From Clostridiaceae bacterium (lineage in GTDB: Bacteria; Bacillota; Clostridia; Oscillospirales; Acutalibacteraceae): 64,000 bases of DNA. Below the pieces are notes generated by a model. The model had not been told where the DNA came from and made no database searches. It saw nothing but the letters and a program-made list of their open reading frames with translations. How positions within the stretch are numbered: the first letter of the stretch is position 1; the number at the start of each line of letters is the position of its first letter. The stretch spans positions 34,880-98,879 of the forward strand of contig JAEERC010000048.1 in the NCBI GenBank assembly GCA_016285645.1, given 5' to 3'. Shown piece after piece: positions 24,446 to 36,906 of this stretch. Position numbers and translations under genes: made by a program.

Positions 24446-25666
24446 TTATAAGCCCAGTAATTCTTTTTTCTTTGCGTCAAATTCTTCCTGCGATACAACT
24501 CCCATATCCAGCAGTTCTTTAAGTTTTTTCAGCTGCTCCATCGGATCAGCCGCAGCCTGCTGAACAATAACCTGAGGCTGTGCCGCAGCTGTTTTTAACT
24601 CTTTTCTGAACTGATGATATATTGCAACAACCCTTTCCGCTTCAAGCTTGTAAAGGGTGTCTATTTTAATTTTTGAACCTGCAACGGTAATAATCAGATC
24701 GCAAGTTTTCGTTGCAGCAGTAATCGCAGTATCAATAAGCATTCCAGTCAAATCACTGCTTGTGGAATTTTGCTCGGTATTTGCAGATGTTATATCTTCA
24801 TAATATATCTGCCTGACATTTGCTGTTAAACCGAACGCCTCTCTGTCCGTTATTATTATCTGCTTATTGGTACAGACAATATAGTCTTTCGCTGTAAGTG
24901 AATTGATACCCCAAGCAAAATAGACAAGTTTTTCATCATCAAACATCATATATTTCTTTATTTCGTTTGCGACTTTTTCGCCTATCTTTTCTTTTATGAG
25001 GGCATCAACCTCTTCATCCGTTATTTCAAAATCATGTTTTTCTATGCAATCGAAATAATTTGTAAGGGTAATAAAATCCTCTTTAATTGTTTTATCTGCT
25101 TTAAACACGGCGAATGTGTAACCGTCGCAGGAAAATTCCGCTTTTTCTTCATTGATAGTAAATATAAATTTATCAATCTGCTCACATGAGATTTTCCCGG
25201 AAAGATAATTCTCTCTGTCATCTTCCTGAAGAATGGAAAAATACAAATTATTCTTTGTTATAAGAATAATCTGTTTGTTTTCCCCTTTAATCATAACGAG
25301 CGGAGTGTCGCCTTCTTCATACTGATTTAATCGGCTCTTTACCTTTTCAAAGGGTTTGCCCTCGATATAAGGATACATTGAAATTTTTGTCAGACTTACA
25401 CTGCAGGCGGGAAGCAAAAGCTTTTCATAAAAATTCTTTGTAAAGTCAAGCAGTTCTTGCGTCCCGGTGTTTTCAAATACAAATCCATCGTTGTCAAAAG
25501 CGTTAATTGTGTCAAGTATCTCCTGAAGCTTTTCATCTGCTTTCGCTTTCATTTCCGCCTTGACTGCTTCTCTCTCCGCTTTGGCTGCGTCATATGAACT
25601 TTTTGCCGTTGCCGCAGCATTCTTTGCTGTTTCAGCGGCGCTTTTCACCTTGTCGAACAAACCCAT
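24446..25666 (-). CDS. PH-like and SHOCT domain protein
   Basis: 406 residues without signal peptide. Residues 1-45 are Ala/Lys-rich helix (VKSAAETAKNAAATAKSSYD), a central part includes a PH-like (YdjO/bPH) stretch with YVCTNKQIIITDREAFG-type features (here YIVCTNKQIIITD) and RVVAIYHQFRKEL; a short linker (QVIVQQAAADP) leads to a C-terminal SHOCT domain (MEQLKKLKELLDMGVVSQEE...). SHOCT domains are short oligomerisation modules often attached to membrane-linked stress proteins. Function unknown. Divergent from the small XRE gene, with shared operators in the 121-bp gap. Confidence 0.7.
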   Translation of the reverse strand: MGLFDKVKSAAETAKNAAATAKSSYDAAKAEREAVKAEMKAKADEKLQEILDTINAFDNDGFVFENTGTQELLDFTKNFYEKLLLPACSVSLTKISMYPYIEGKPFEKVKSRLNQYEEGDTPLVMIKGENKQIILITKNNLYFSILQEDDRENYLSGKISCEQIDKFIFTINEEKAEFSCDGYTFAVFKADKTIKEDFITLTNYFDCIEKHDFEITDEEVDALIKEKIGEKVANEIKKYMMFDDEKLVYFAWGINSLTAKDYIVCTNKQIIITDREAFGLTANVRQIYYEDITSANTEQNSTSSDLTGMLIDTAITAATKTCDLIITVAGSKIKIDTLYKLEAERVVAIYHQFRKELKTAAAQPQVIVQQAAADPMEQLKKLKELLDMGVVSQEEFDAKKKELLGL

Positions 25667-25701
25667 AATCCAATCTCCTTTTTTTCAAAAATTGCAATTT
25701 A

Positions 25702-25759
25702 ATTTTACTGCAATTTGCGGTAAAAGTCAATACTGCAAAATGCGGTAATGTATTATACT
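25702..25759. promoter_or_regulatory. Divergent promoter region with two copies of a 17-bp operator
   Basis: TACTGCAATTTGCGGTA (25706-25722) and TACTGCAAAATGCGGTA (25731-25747) are the same imperfect palindrome (TACTGCA...TGCRGTA), centres 25 bp apart. The first fills the spacer of a minus-strand promoter: TTGACT (25730-25725), 17 bp, TAAAAT (25707-25702). The second lies where the -35 of the rightward XRE gene should be, upstream of TATACT (25754-25759). Binding would switch both directions. A half site TTTTGCGGTA recurs at about 26043. Confidence 0.7.
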
Positions 25760-25787
25760 TTTTAAGTCTGAATTCAAGAGTGATGAT

Positions 25788-25988
25788 ATGTATAAACGAA
25801 TCCGCGAACTGCGTGAAGACAGTGACAAAACCCAGAAAGAGCTTGCCTCTGTATTGCACTGTTCACAGCAGGTTTACAGCAACTACGAACTCGGTCAGAG
25901 GGATGTTCCGACCGACATTCTGATAAAAATTGCGAAATATTACGGCGTTTCAACGGATTATATTCTCGGTTTGAGCGACAAAAGGTAA
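25788..25988 (+). CDS. Small XRE-family regulator
   Basis: 66 residues, a single helix-turn-helix (KRIRELREDSDKTQKELASV, then LHCSQQVYSNYELGQRDVPTD) ending YGVSTDYILGLSDKR, as in many Bacillota phage-type and chromosomal repressors. It is divergent from the SHOCT/membrane protein pair and its likely operators overlap both promoters, so it is inferred to repress itself and the pair. GAGTGATGAT before ATG 25788 is a weak ribosome site. Confidence 0.88.
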   Translation: MYKRIRELREDSDKTQKELASVLHCSQQVYSNYELGQRDVPTDILIKIAKYYGVSTDYILGLSDKR

Positions 25989-25990
25989 CG

Positions 25991-26022
25991 GCGAAAGATT
26001 TTCTTTCGCTTTTTCTTTTTTT
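25991..26022 (+). terminator. Terminator of the XRE gene
   Basis: GCGAAAGA-TTT-TCTTTCGC followed by TTTTTCTTTTTTT. Confidence 0.85.
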
Positions 26023-26096
26023 CAGAACAGGTGTTTTTCGTCATTTTGCGGTAAATTGCGCGGTCTGTTTTGTGCAAAAAATTGAATTATGATATA

Positions 26097-26118
26097 TTTT
26101 TGTACTCGAGTACAAAAA
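26097..26118. promoter_or_regulatory. Perfect 22-bp palindrome, likely TetR operator
   Basis: T5-GTACTCGAGTAC-A5, a fully symmetric site immediately upstream of the -35 box of the tetR promoter (26123). Its symmetry and place fit binding by the TetR-family protein encoded from 26182. Confidence 0.75.
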
Positions 26119-26122
26119 TTTC

Positions 26123-26151
26123 TTTACAAATGTTTTCTTACAATGTATAAT
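26123..26151 (+). promoter_or_regulatory. Promoter of the tetR-aminotransferase operon
   Basis: TTTACA (26123-26128), 17 bp, TATAAT (26146-26151). Starts about 30 bp before the chosen start codon. Confidence 0.8.
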
Positions 26152-26181
26152 AAAAACAATAAAACAAAAGGAGCCCGCGTT

Positions 26182-26751
26182 ATGGAGCAGTCCAGACGGC
26201 TGAGAAAAAAGGATAACACCCACCGCGCCATAATGCACAGCGCGAAAATGCTGTTTGAAAAAAACGGGCTCGGCAATGTGACCATAGAGCAGATAGCGGA
26301 GCAGGCGGATGTTTCGCGCTCCACGTTCTTCACGCATTTCACTTCGCTTGACGACCTGCTTATGCAGATTGCCAACGAGGAGATTCACGACATTCTCGAT
26401 GCCGCGGCGAAGGACGGCAACGCCGATGTAAAGGCGGTTTTCCACCAACTCGCGAAGGACACATACCCCTACCCCTATCTTACAACCCAGCTTTTTGTGC
26501 GCAGCATTCTCTCATCCGGCAAAAGCTCCGCCCGCGATGTTCTCGCGCTGCTTGAAAGCGAAATAGAATCAAGCGGCTACAGGAAACTCAAAAAGGATTT
26601 TTCGGCAAAGGATATAGCATCATTCATTTTCGGCGCTTATTTCGGCCTTGTGTTTCAGAAGTTCATTGAGGATGAACCGTTTGAAAACCCGGCTGAAATC
26701 GATAATAAAATAAGTCTTTTCATAGACTGCTTAAAAAATCAGGAGGAATAA
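26182..26751 (+). CDS. TetR-family regulator
   Basis: 189 residues from ATG 26182 (MEQSRRLRKKDNTHRAIMHSA), preceded by AAAGGAG; a longer frame begins inside the promoter and is rejected. N-terminal helix-turn-helix VTIEQIAEQADVSRSTFFTHFTSLDDLL; the C-terminal ligand domain is of unknown specificity. It ends 2 bp before the aminotransferase start, so the two genes are one operon and the regulator probably responds to a substrate or product of that enzyme. A perfect palindrome overlaps the promoter region. Confidence 0.92.
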   Translation: MEQSRRLRKKDNTHRAIMHSAKMLFEKNGLGNVTIEQIAEQADVSRSTFFTHFTSLDDLLMQIANEEIHDILDAAAKDGNADVKAVFHQLAKDTYPYPYLTTQLFVRSILSSGKSSARDVLALLESEIESSGYRKLKKDFSAKDIASFIFGAYFGLVFQKFIEDEPFENPAEIDNKISLFIDCLKNQEE

Positions 26752-26753
26752 AA

Positions 26754-28250
26754 ATGGCAAACGGCTACGGTATCAGCAACTGGCAGGATGCGAAGACCAT
26801 CTACGCCAAACTTCACAAGCTTACTTCAATGCCCATCTACAGCATCAGCGACGAAGAGCTTGACAGAGTTCTCAAGCATTTTGACGAGAACTGCAAACAG
26901 TCCAAGGAAATCACAACGGAAGCGAAGCAGTACATCCCCGGCGGCGTACAGCACAACCTCGCTTTCAACTATCCCTTCCCCATCTGCATAAACAAGGCGG
27001 AGGGCGCCTATCTCTGGGATAAGGACGGCAACAAATATGTTGACTTCCTTCAGGCGGGCGGTCCGACAATCCTCGGCAGCAACTATGAGCCCGTTCGCAA
27101 AAAGGCGATTGAACTCATTGAAACCTGCGGCCCCGTAACCGGTCTTTTCCACGAGGCGGAGCTTCTTCTCGCCAAAGAAATCAACAAGAACATGCCCAAC
27201 GTGCAGATGTTCCGTATGCTCGGCTCGGGTACCGAATCCGTTATGGCGGCAATCCGTGTTGCCCGTAACGCCACAAAGGCAAAGAGAGTCATCAAGGTCG
27301 GCGGCGCGTATCACGGCTGGTCCGACCAGATGGTTTACGGCCTTAAAATCCCCGGCTCAAGATTCTTCCTTGAGAGTCACGGCATCCCCTCAAGCTGCTA
27401 CGGCACAACCGACGAGGTTCGCCCCAACGACCTCAACATGCTTGAGACAATGCTCAAAATCAACAAGTTCCGCGGCGGCACGGCCTGCGTTATCGTAGAG
27501 CCCGTAGGCCCCGAAAGCGGCACAAGACCCGTTGATTTCGACTACAACGCGGGCGTTCGCAAACTCTGCGACAAATACGGCTGCTTATTCATAATGGACG
27601 AGGTTGTCACCGGCTTCCGTGTAGGCCCCGGCGGCGCTCAGGGCTATTTCAACGTAGTTCCCGACCTCACCATATTCGGCAAGATAGTCGCGGGCGGCTA
27701 CCCCTCAGCGGGCGGCGTCGGCGGCAAGAAGGAATTCGTCAGCGGCATGGCGGCAGGCGTAGGAACAATGATGAAGAGAGCCTATGTCGGCGGCACACTC
27801 GCTGCCAACCCCCTTTCGGCTTATGCCGGCTATTGCGCTATTCAGGAAATCGTCAAGACCAACGCCTGCGAAAAAGCGGGTCTCGCGGGCGACAGACTCG
27901 TTGCCGGCCTTCAGGGTCTTGTTGACAAATACGCGCTTCCCTTCGTAGTTTACAACCAGGGCTCCATAGTCCACCTCGAGTGCTCCGGCGCGATGAGCTA
28001 CGACTTCAGCTCGCTCAACATCGCGAAGTCCGCTATTCCGATGCTTAAGACCAAGCCCGAAATGCTCCGCAGAAAGGTTGCCATGGAAGAAATGGGCGCG
28101 GCTTATATGGCTCACGGCATCGTCACCCTCGCGGGCAGCCGTCTTTACACCTCACTCGCCGACACAGACGAAGTCATTGACGAAGCGCTCAACAAGTTTG
28201 AGGACGTTTTCAAGACCGTCACCGTCTGCAAGAGAAATCTCGACAAATAA
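26754..28250 (+). CDS. Class III aminotransferase / glutamate-1-semialdehyde aminomutase-like
   Basis: PLP-dependent fold-type I enzyme, 498 residues, longer than HemL (about 430) by an N-terminal extension of roughly 45 residues. Typical features: YIPGGVQHNLAFNYPFP, GSGTESVMAAIRVARNAT, AYHGWSD, VIVEPVG, MDEVVTGFRVG (Asp about 282) and the PLP lysine in FGKIVAGGYPSAG (Lys about 310). No haem gene is nearby, so a role in tetrapyrrole synthesis is unlikely; substrate unknown. Ribosome site AGGAGG overlaps the end of tetR. Codon usage is strongly biased (UUC, AAC, GGC), suggesting high expression. Followed by a terminator. Confidence 0.88.
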   Translation: MANGYGISNWQDAKTIYAKLHKLTSMPIYSISDEELDRVLKHFDENCKQSKEITTEAKQYIPGGVQHNLAFNYPFPICINKAEGAYLWDKDGNKYVDFLQAGGPTILGSNYEPVRKKAIELIETCGPVTGLFHEAELLLAKEINKNMPNVQMFRMLGSGTESVMAAIRVARNATKAKRVIKVGGAYHGWSDQMVYGLKIPGSRFFLESHGIPSSCYGTTDEVRPNDLNMLETMLKINKFRGGTACVIVEPVGPESGTRPVDFDYNAGVRKLCDKYGCLFIMDEVVTGFRVGPGGAQGYFNVVPDLTIFGKIVAGGYPSAGGVGGKKEFVSGMAAGVGTMMKRAYVGGTLAANPLSAYAGYCAIQEIVKTNACEKAGLAGDRLVAGLQGLVDKYALPFVVYNQGSIVHLECSGAMSYDFSSLNIAKSAIPMLKTKPEMLRRKVAMEEMGAAYMAHGIVTLAGSRLYTSLADTDEVIDEALNKFEDVFKTVTVCKRNLDK

Positions 28251-28268
28251 TAAGAATCAACCAAAACT

Positions 28269-28305
28269 TTCACTCCGCTTCACTCGAGGCGGGGTGATTT
28301 TTTTG
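28269..28305 (+). terminator. Terminator of the aminotransferase operon
   Basis: TCACTCCGC / GCGGGGTGA (28270-28278, 28289-28297) followed by seven T. Confidence 0.85.
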
Positions 28306-28335
28306 CCGCGCAAATAAAAACAGTCCGCTCCCCTC

Positions 28336-28364
28336 TTGACAAATCACAGCGGATGATTTATACT
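28336..28364 (+). promoter_or_regulatory. Promoter of the small SOS-type gene
   Basis: TTGACA (28336-28341), 17 bp, TATACT (28359-28364). Confidence 0.8.
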
Positions 28365-28368
28365 AAAA

Positions 28369-28382
28369 CAAACATTTGTTCG
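28369..28382. promoter_or_regulatory. LexA/DinR-type box
   Basis: Minus strand CGAACAAATGTTTG, matching the Gram-positive SOS box CGAAC-N4-GTTYG with at most one deviation from the Bacillus consensus. It sits on the expected transcription start, 5 bp after the -10 box, a position that would block transcription. Confidence 0.6.
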
Positions 28383-28403
28383 ATTAGCACGGGAGGCGCG
28401 GTT

Positions 28404-28643
28404 ATGGTTCGCAAGGTATATGTTGATGTTGTTCTGCTGCAGGATAAGGACGGCAAGTGCAGACCGCTGAGGATTCAGTGGGAGGACGGCACGGTCTATT
28501 CCGTTGAGCGGCTTATCAACCGCTGCCGCGTGTGCTCAAGGAATGTGGGCGGCGGTCAGATGCGCTACACCGTGCAGATAAACGGGCGCGAGACCTTTCT
28601 TTTTGAGGACGGCGGGCGCTGGTTTGTGGAGGCAAAGTGTTGA
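28404..28643 (+). CDS. Small conserved protein, possibly SOS regulated
   Basis: 79 residues from ATG 28404 (MVRKVYVDVVLLQDKDGK), chosen for the GGGAGGCG ribosome site; an upstream ATG inside the promoter is rejected. The protein is a likely small beta barrel: PLRIQWEDGTVYSVERLI, then GGGQMRYTVQINGRETFLF and a final EDGGRWFVEAK. Proteins of this shape are widespread in Clostridia, and related small proteins occur beside DNA-repair polymerase genes; function unknown. A LexA-type box overlies its start of transcription. Codon use and GC fit the chromosome. Confidence 0.7.
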   Translation: MVRKVYVDVVLLQDKDGKCRPLRIQWEDGTVYSVERLINRCRVCSRNVGGGQMRYTVQINGRETFLFEDGGRWFVEAKC

Positions 28644-28765
28644 ATTGCACAAAAATCAGCCGGAATTTTTTATAAATTAAAAGTGAGCAAATCGGGTGAA
28701 AATCGAAGAAAAACGGAGAAAAAACGAGATTGAGTTATCTAAATTAAAAAATTAAAATTTTTCTA

Positions 28766-28794
28766 TTGACACCTGCCCTGCCTTGTGATAATAT
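28766..28794 (+). promoter_or_regulatory. Promoter of rplM-rpsI
   Basis: TTGACA (28766-28771), 17 bp, TAATAT (28789-28794), 40 bp before the rplM start codon. Confidence 0.75.
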
Positions 28795-28833
28795 ATGCAA
28801 GCACGAAAAAAACCAAATCGGAGGTTATAATCT

Positions 28834-29265
28834 ATGTCAACCTATATGCCCAAAAAGGCTGACCTTGCCGATCGCAAGTGGTATGTAATTGACGCAGCGG
28901 GCAAGCCCCTCGGCAAAACCGCTGTTGAAGCAGCAAACCTTCTCCGCGGCAAGAACAAGCCCACATTCGTTCCCCATGAGGACTGCGGCGATCATGTTAT
29001 CATCATCAACGCCGAAAAAGCCGTTCTCACCGGCAAGAAGCTTGATAATAAAAAGTATTATCATCACACCGGCTACATCGGCCACCTCAAGGAGATCACC
29101 TACCGCAAGCTTATGGACACCAAACCCGAGTTCGCAGTTACAAAAGCCGTCAAAGGCATGATTCCCGACACGGTAATCGGCCGTCAGGCGCTTACAAGAC
29201 TTCGCGTTTACAAGGGCGCTGAGCATCCTCACGCCGCACAGAAGCCCGAAGTCTGGGAATTTTAA
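28834..29265 (+). CDS. rplM: Ribosomal protein L13 (uL13)
   Basis: 143 residues, standard length. [25 protein letters not shown] (trimmed) at residues 16 on, [29 protein letters not shown], the KGMIP core ([22 protein letters not shown]) and the end [16 protein letters not shown]. Early 50S assembly protein. Forms the usual bicistronic unit with rpsI, 18 bp downstream. Note one change from the common KGMLP to KGMIP, which is harmless. Confidence 0.98.
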   Translation: MSTYMPKKADLADRKWYVIDAAGKPLGKTAVEAANLLRGKNKPTFVPHEDCGDHVIIINAEKAVLTGKKLDNKKYYHHTGYIGHLKEITYRKLMDTKPEFAVTKAVKGMIPDTVIGRQALTRLRVYKGAEHPHAAQKPEVWEF

Positions 29266-29283
29266 GAAGGGAGGCCGTTTTAA

Positions 29284-29682
29284 ATGTACGATTCCAATCC
29301 TTATTTCTACGGAACAGGCCGCAGAAAGAGCTCTGTAGCAAGAGTACGTCTTTACCCCGGCACCGGCAAAATCACAATCAACGACAGAGATATTGACGAT
29401 TATTTCGGCCTTGACACCCTTAAACTCATCGTTCGTCAGCCCCTCGTTCTTACCGAGACAGGCGAAAAGCTCGATGTAGTATGCCGCGTTGCGGGCGGCG
29501 GCGTCACCGGTCAGGCGGGCGCAATCCGTCACGGCATTTCAAGAGCCCTCCTCCTCTATGACGGCGAGCTTCGCGCCACCCTCAAGAAGGCAGGTTTCCT
29601 TACCAGAGACCCCAGAATGAAGGAAAGAAAGAAATACGGTCTCAAAGGCGCACGCCGTGCACCCCAGTTCTCAAAGAGATAA
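29284..29682 (+). CDS. rpsI: Ribosomal protein S9 (uS9)
   Basis: 132 residues. Starts [17 protein letters not shown], then the internal glycine-rich [21 protein letters not shown] and the basic tail [22 protein letters not shown] (trimmed, ends SKR), whose last residues reach the ribosomal P-site tRNA. GGGAGG ribosome site before ATG 29284. Strong terminator follows. Confidence 0.98.
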   Translation: MYDSNPYFYGTGRRKSSVARVRLYPGTGKITINDRDIDDYFGLDTLKLIVRQPLVLTETGEKLDVVCRVAGGGVTGQAGAIRHGISRALLLYDGELRATLKKAGFLTRDPRMKERKKYGLKGARRAPQFSKR

Positions 29683-29701
29683 ATTCACCCGAACGGGTAT
29701 C

Positions 29702-29736
29702 GCAGTCCCCTGTGTATGCAGGGGGCTGTTTTTGTT
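29702..29736 (+). terminator. Terminator of rplM-rpsI
   Basis: CAGTCCCCTG-TGTATG-CAGGGGGCTG followed by TTTTTG. Confidence 0.88.
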
Positions 29737-29769
29737 TGCGAACGGCTGATATGGCGAAGCGGCGGGTAA

Positions 29770-29895
29770 ACTTTTTGTGAGTTTTTCGCAGACTCCTTCC
29801 GTCACGACTTACGCCGTGCCACCTGTCTCGCCCTGCATGCTATATGAGTTTTGTTGTAACCGCAGAGCGGCTTTCCCCAAAGCCGCCGCATAAAA
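29770..29895. repeat. Second locus of the palindromic mosaic repeat
   Basis: Contains CTCCTTCCGTCACG (29790) and ACGCCGTGCCACCT (29808), the same two flanks that surround a different loop at about 11448-11490, plus a perfect hairpin GCGGCTTT-CCCC-AAAGCCGC near 29867. The rest of 29683-30029 is terminator and the AT-rich promoter of the next gene; nothing coding seen. Confidence 0.65.
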
Positions 29896-29951
29896 TATTG
29901 CCGCATATCAAAAATTGTAAATTATATGAAATTTTATTTTTTTAAAACCCC

Positions 29952-29981
29952 TTGTAATTCATCTTATTAATATGCTAATAT
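29952..29981 (+). promoter_or_regulatory. Probable promoter of the ubiquitin-domain gene
   Basis: TTGTAA (29952-29957), 18 bp, TAATAT (29976-29981), within AT-rich DNA; AAGGAGG ribosome site at 30016-30022, 7 bases before ATG 30030. Confidence 0.55.
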
Positions 29982-30017
29982 TAATGTGTATACGCAAATG
30001 AGATAAAACTCTTTTAA

Positions 30018-35099
<5,082 letters not shown>

Positions 35100-35113
35100 A
35101 AATGTTAAACAAA

Positions 35114-35146
35114 ACAGGGAACGCCCCGGCGTTCCCTGTTAAAATA
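35114..35146 (+). terminator. Terminator of the ubiquitin-domain gene
   Basis: ACAGGGAACGCC / GGCGTTCCCTGT stem followed by a weak TTAAAATAT tract. Confidence 0.7.
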
Positions 35147-35226
35147 TATGAGCAAAAAGACGATAAACTCTACGGCGGTTTTCCGGTGCGGCTGTATTGC
35201 TTTATTCCACACGGAGGTGAAGTGAA

Positions 35227-35820
35227 ATGCCTGTTTTTACAATATCTTTCTGCGCGGTAATAGTCATAATATACATACTCGACACCCTTGTTTTGGTTCC
35301 GGCGGGCGGGAGCGTCACGCTCAAGGAAAAGCTCCTTACCGGGCACAACAAAGGTTACATCAACCGCGCCCTGCACCTTTCGGCTGAAAAAATAAAAGAC
35401 GGGCAGGTCTGGCGGCTTGTGTCCTCCGCCTTGCTCCATGTGGGTACGCCGCACATTGTATTCAACACCGTTGCCGTTTTTATCGCGGGCTGCGCCGTTG
35501 AAAGCGAACTCGGCGCGGTGAAAACCCTTGTGTGCTATGTCGGCTCCGCGCTTGTTTCGGGGCTGTTTATGGCGTTTGTTTACAAGCTCGGCGAGGGCGA
35601 GGGCTCGTCGCCCGGAATTTACGGGCTTACCGCCGTGTTCCTCATTCTCGCGGTTAAAAACGGCACTGTTCTGTTTTCGCAAACGCCGCTTTTCGCGCTC
35701 ATAATTCTCGCGGTTTATATTATAAGCGGCTTTTTCGGCGGCAAAACCGTGCTCTGCGAACACCTCTCCGGCTTCGCCGGCGGCCTGCTTTTCGGTCTGC
35801 CGATTTGCTTGTGGATGTGA
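35227..35820 (+). CDS. Rhomboid-family intramembrane serine protease
   Basis: 197 residues, six to seven hydrophobic segments. Rhomboid landmarks: QVWRLVSSALLHVGTPHIVFN (first His/Asn motif, trimmed to 20: VWRLVSSALLHVGTPHIVFN), the serine motif as GSSPGIYGL in place of the usual GxSG, and the catalytic histidine in EHLSGFAGGLLFG. Ser and His of the dyad are thus kept, with a proline after the serine. GGAGGTGAAG ribosome site. It follows the ubiquitin-domain gene by 127 bp across a terminator; whether it processes that or any neighbouring membrane protein is unknown. Confidence 0.8.
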   Translation: MPVFTISFCAVIVIIYILDTLVLVPAGGSVTLKEKLLTGHNKGYINRALHLSAEKIKDGQVWRLVSSALLHVGTPHIVFNTVAVFIAGCAVESELGAVKTLVCYVGSALVSGLFMAFVYKLGEGEGSSPGIYGLTAVFLILAVKNGTVLFSQTPLFALIILAVYIISGFFGGKTVLCEHLSGFAGGLLFGLPICLWM

Positions 35821-35836
35821 AAATAATCTTTCACCG

Positions 35837-35863
35837 AATCCCCGGTTTCCGGGGATTTTTTGT
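35837..35863 (+). terminator. Terminator of the rhomboid gene
   Basis: AATCCCCGG-TTT-CCGGGGATT followed by TTTTTG. Confidence 0.85.
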
Positions 35864-35943
35864 TTGCAAAAAGCGCCCTTTTCGGTGCACGAAAAGAGAC
35901 ATTTAAAAATTTAATAAATTATGAATATAATATGAATTATTTA

Positions 35944-36013
35944 TTGAAATTAATAATTATATTATGTATAATAAAAAATAATGTTTTGACGGATTGTTTT
36001 GTTTTAACAATCC
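35944..36013 (+). promoter_or_regulatory. Promoter and leader palindrome of the signalling island
   Basis: TTGAAA (35944-35949), 17 bp, TATAAT (35967-35972), then GGATTGTT-TTGTTTT-AACAATCC (35991-36013), an 8-bp-arm inverted repeat just downstream of the expected start, suitable as an operator or leader hairpin. Surrounding DNA (35890-36050) is about the most AT-rich in the window. Confidence 0.6.
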
Positions 36014-36076
36014 TTAATAATCAAAAAATGCCGCTGCGCATACAATAAAAACATTCAAAGAAAGCAGGAAAACAAA

Positions 36077-36814
36077 ATGAAAAAAACAAACATTTTCAAA
36101 ATCCTCATCGCGCTCACGGTCATTCTCACATTGTTTACATCCTGCAGTTTCGTGCCGGTGAAAGACACCGACACGGAAAATACTGAAACAGCAGCGTCAA
36201 CCGAAGACGCAATCACAACTTCCGCTCCGGCAACCGAAGCGGAATCCTCAACCGAGACGGAAACCGAACCCGCAAGCGAGGAGAATACATCGGAAGCGAT
36301 AACTCCCGTTGATGTTGAGGCGCTTGAAAAAATCGCCGCAGAGGACACCTTCCCTGTTAAGATTATTAAAACAGAAGTAATAAACGACTTCTTTGCCGGA
36401 GACAACTCTGTTGAGGACAAATATGTTAAATCCAGATTCGTTAATCGCCGCGAAAAAGACGCTGTGGCATTCACCGTACAGAACAACAGCAGTAAAACAA
36501 TTGACAGTATTTCGATAGATCTTAAGGTTTTCTTTAAAGATACTGCTGTTCCGACAGAATTAAATGGCTTTATGACAGGTACTTTTGTTGCAAACAATCC
36601 GGATACGCTTGCCGGAATCAGGACTGTTTCCTATAATTTCGGGAACTGGAAAGATCTGAACATTGCGCCCGGTGAGACCGTTGTGCTCTACATCAGTTTT
36701 GACAGAGAAAATTCCGACCTCGGCGTTGTCGGAATTGTATCCAAATATACAACATCTGACGGCACAGAGGAAACGAATCCCATAGCAACCACATGGATTT
36801 CAAACCTGCCTTAA
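36077..36814 (+). CDS. Lipoprotein with Ser/Thr/Glu linker and C-terminal Ig-like (DUF5780-like) domain
   Basis: 245 residues. Signal peptide with a lipobox-like FTSC (Cys about 23), then a low-complexity Thr/Glu/Ser linker to about 75, then a beta-rich domain (PVKIIKTEVINDFF..., FTVQNNSSKTIDSIS, NIAPGETVVLYISFD, final NPIATTWISNLP). The layout of the last domain is shared with the lipoprotein at 50582-51781 (APGET/AAGET, DG-E-xxNPxAxxW). First gene of the plus-strand island with kinase, phosphatase, FHA and TIR-LRR proteins; probably its exported component. Function unknown. Confidence 0.7.
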   Translation: MKKTNIFKILIALTVILTLFTSCSFVPVKDTDTENTETAASTEDAITTSAPATEAESSTETETEPASEENTSEAITPVDVEALEKIAAEDTFPVKIIKTEVINDFFAGDNSVEDKYVKSRFVNRREKDAVAFTVQNNSSKTIDSISIDLKVFFKDTAVPTELNGFMTGTFVANNPDTLAGIRTVSYNFGNWKDLNIAPGETVVLYISFDRENSDLGVVGIVSKYTTSDGTEETNPIATTWISNLP

Positions 36815-36906
36815 CTGAGATTGGCAACATAAGCACCTGAAATTCATTTATCTCTGCTTTAATCAGGGCTGTTAAACAGCAAACTATCTGTAAGGAGTAT
36901 TTCGGA

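Noticed and set aside
26089..26181. N-terminal extension of the TetR protein
   Set aside because: It would start within the operator/promoter; the ATG at 26182 has the ribosome site.
28837..29532. 231-codon antisense frame over rplM-rpsI
   Set aside because: Antisense shadow across two ribosomal protein genes.
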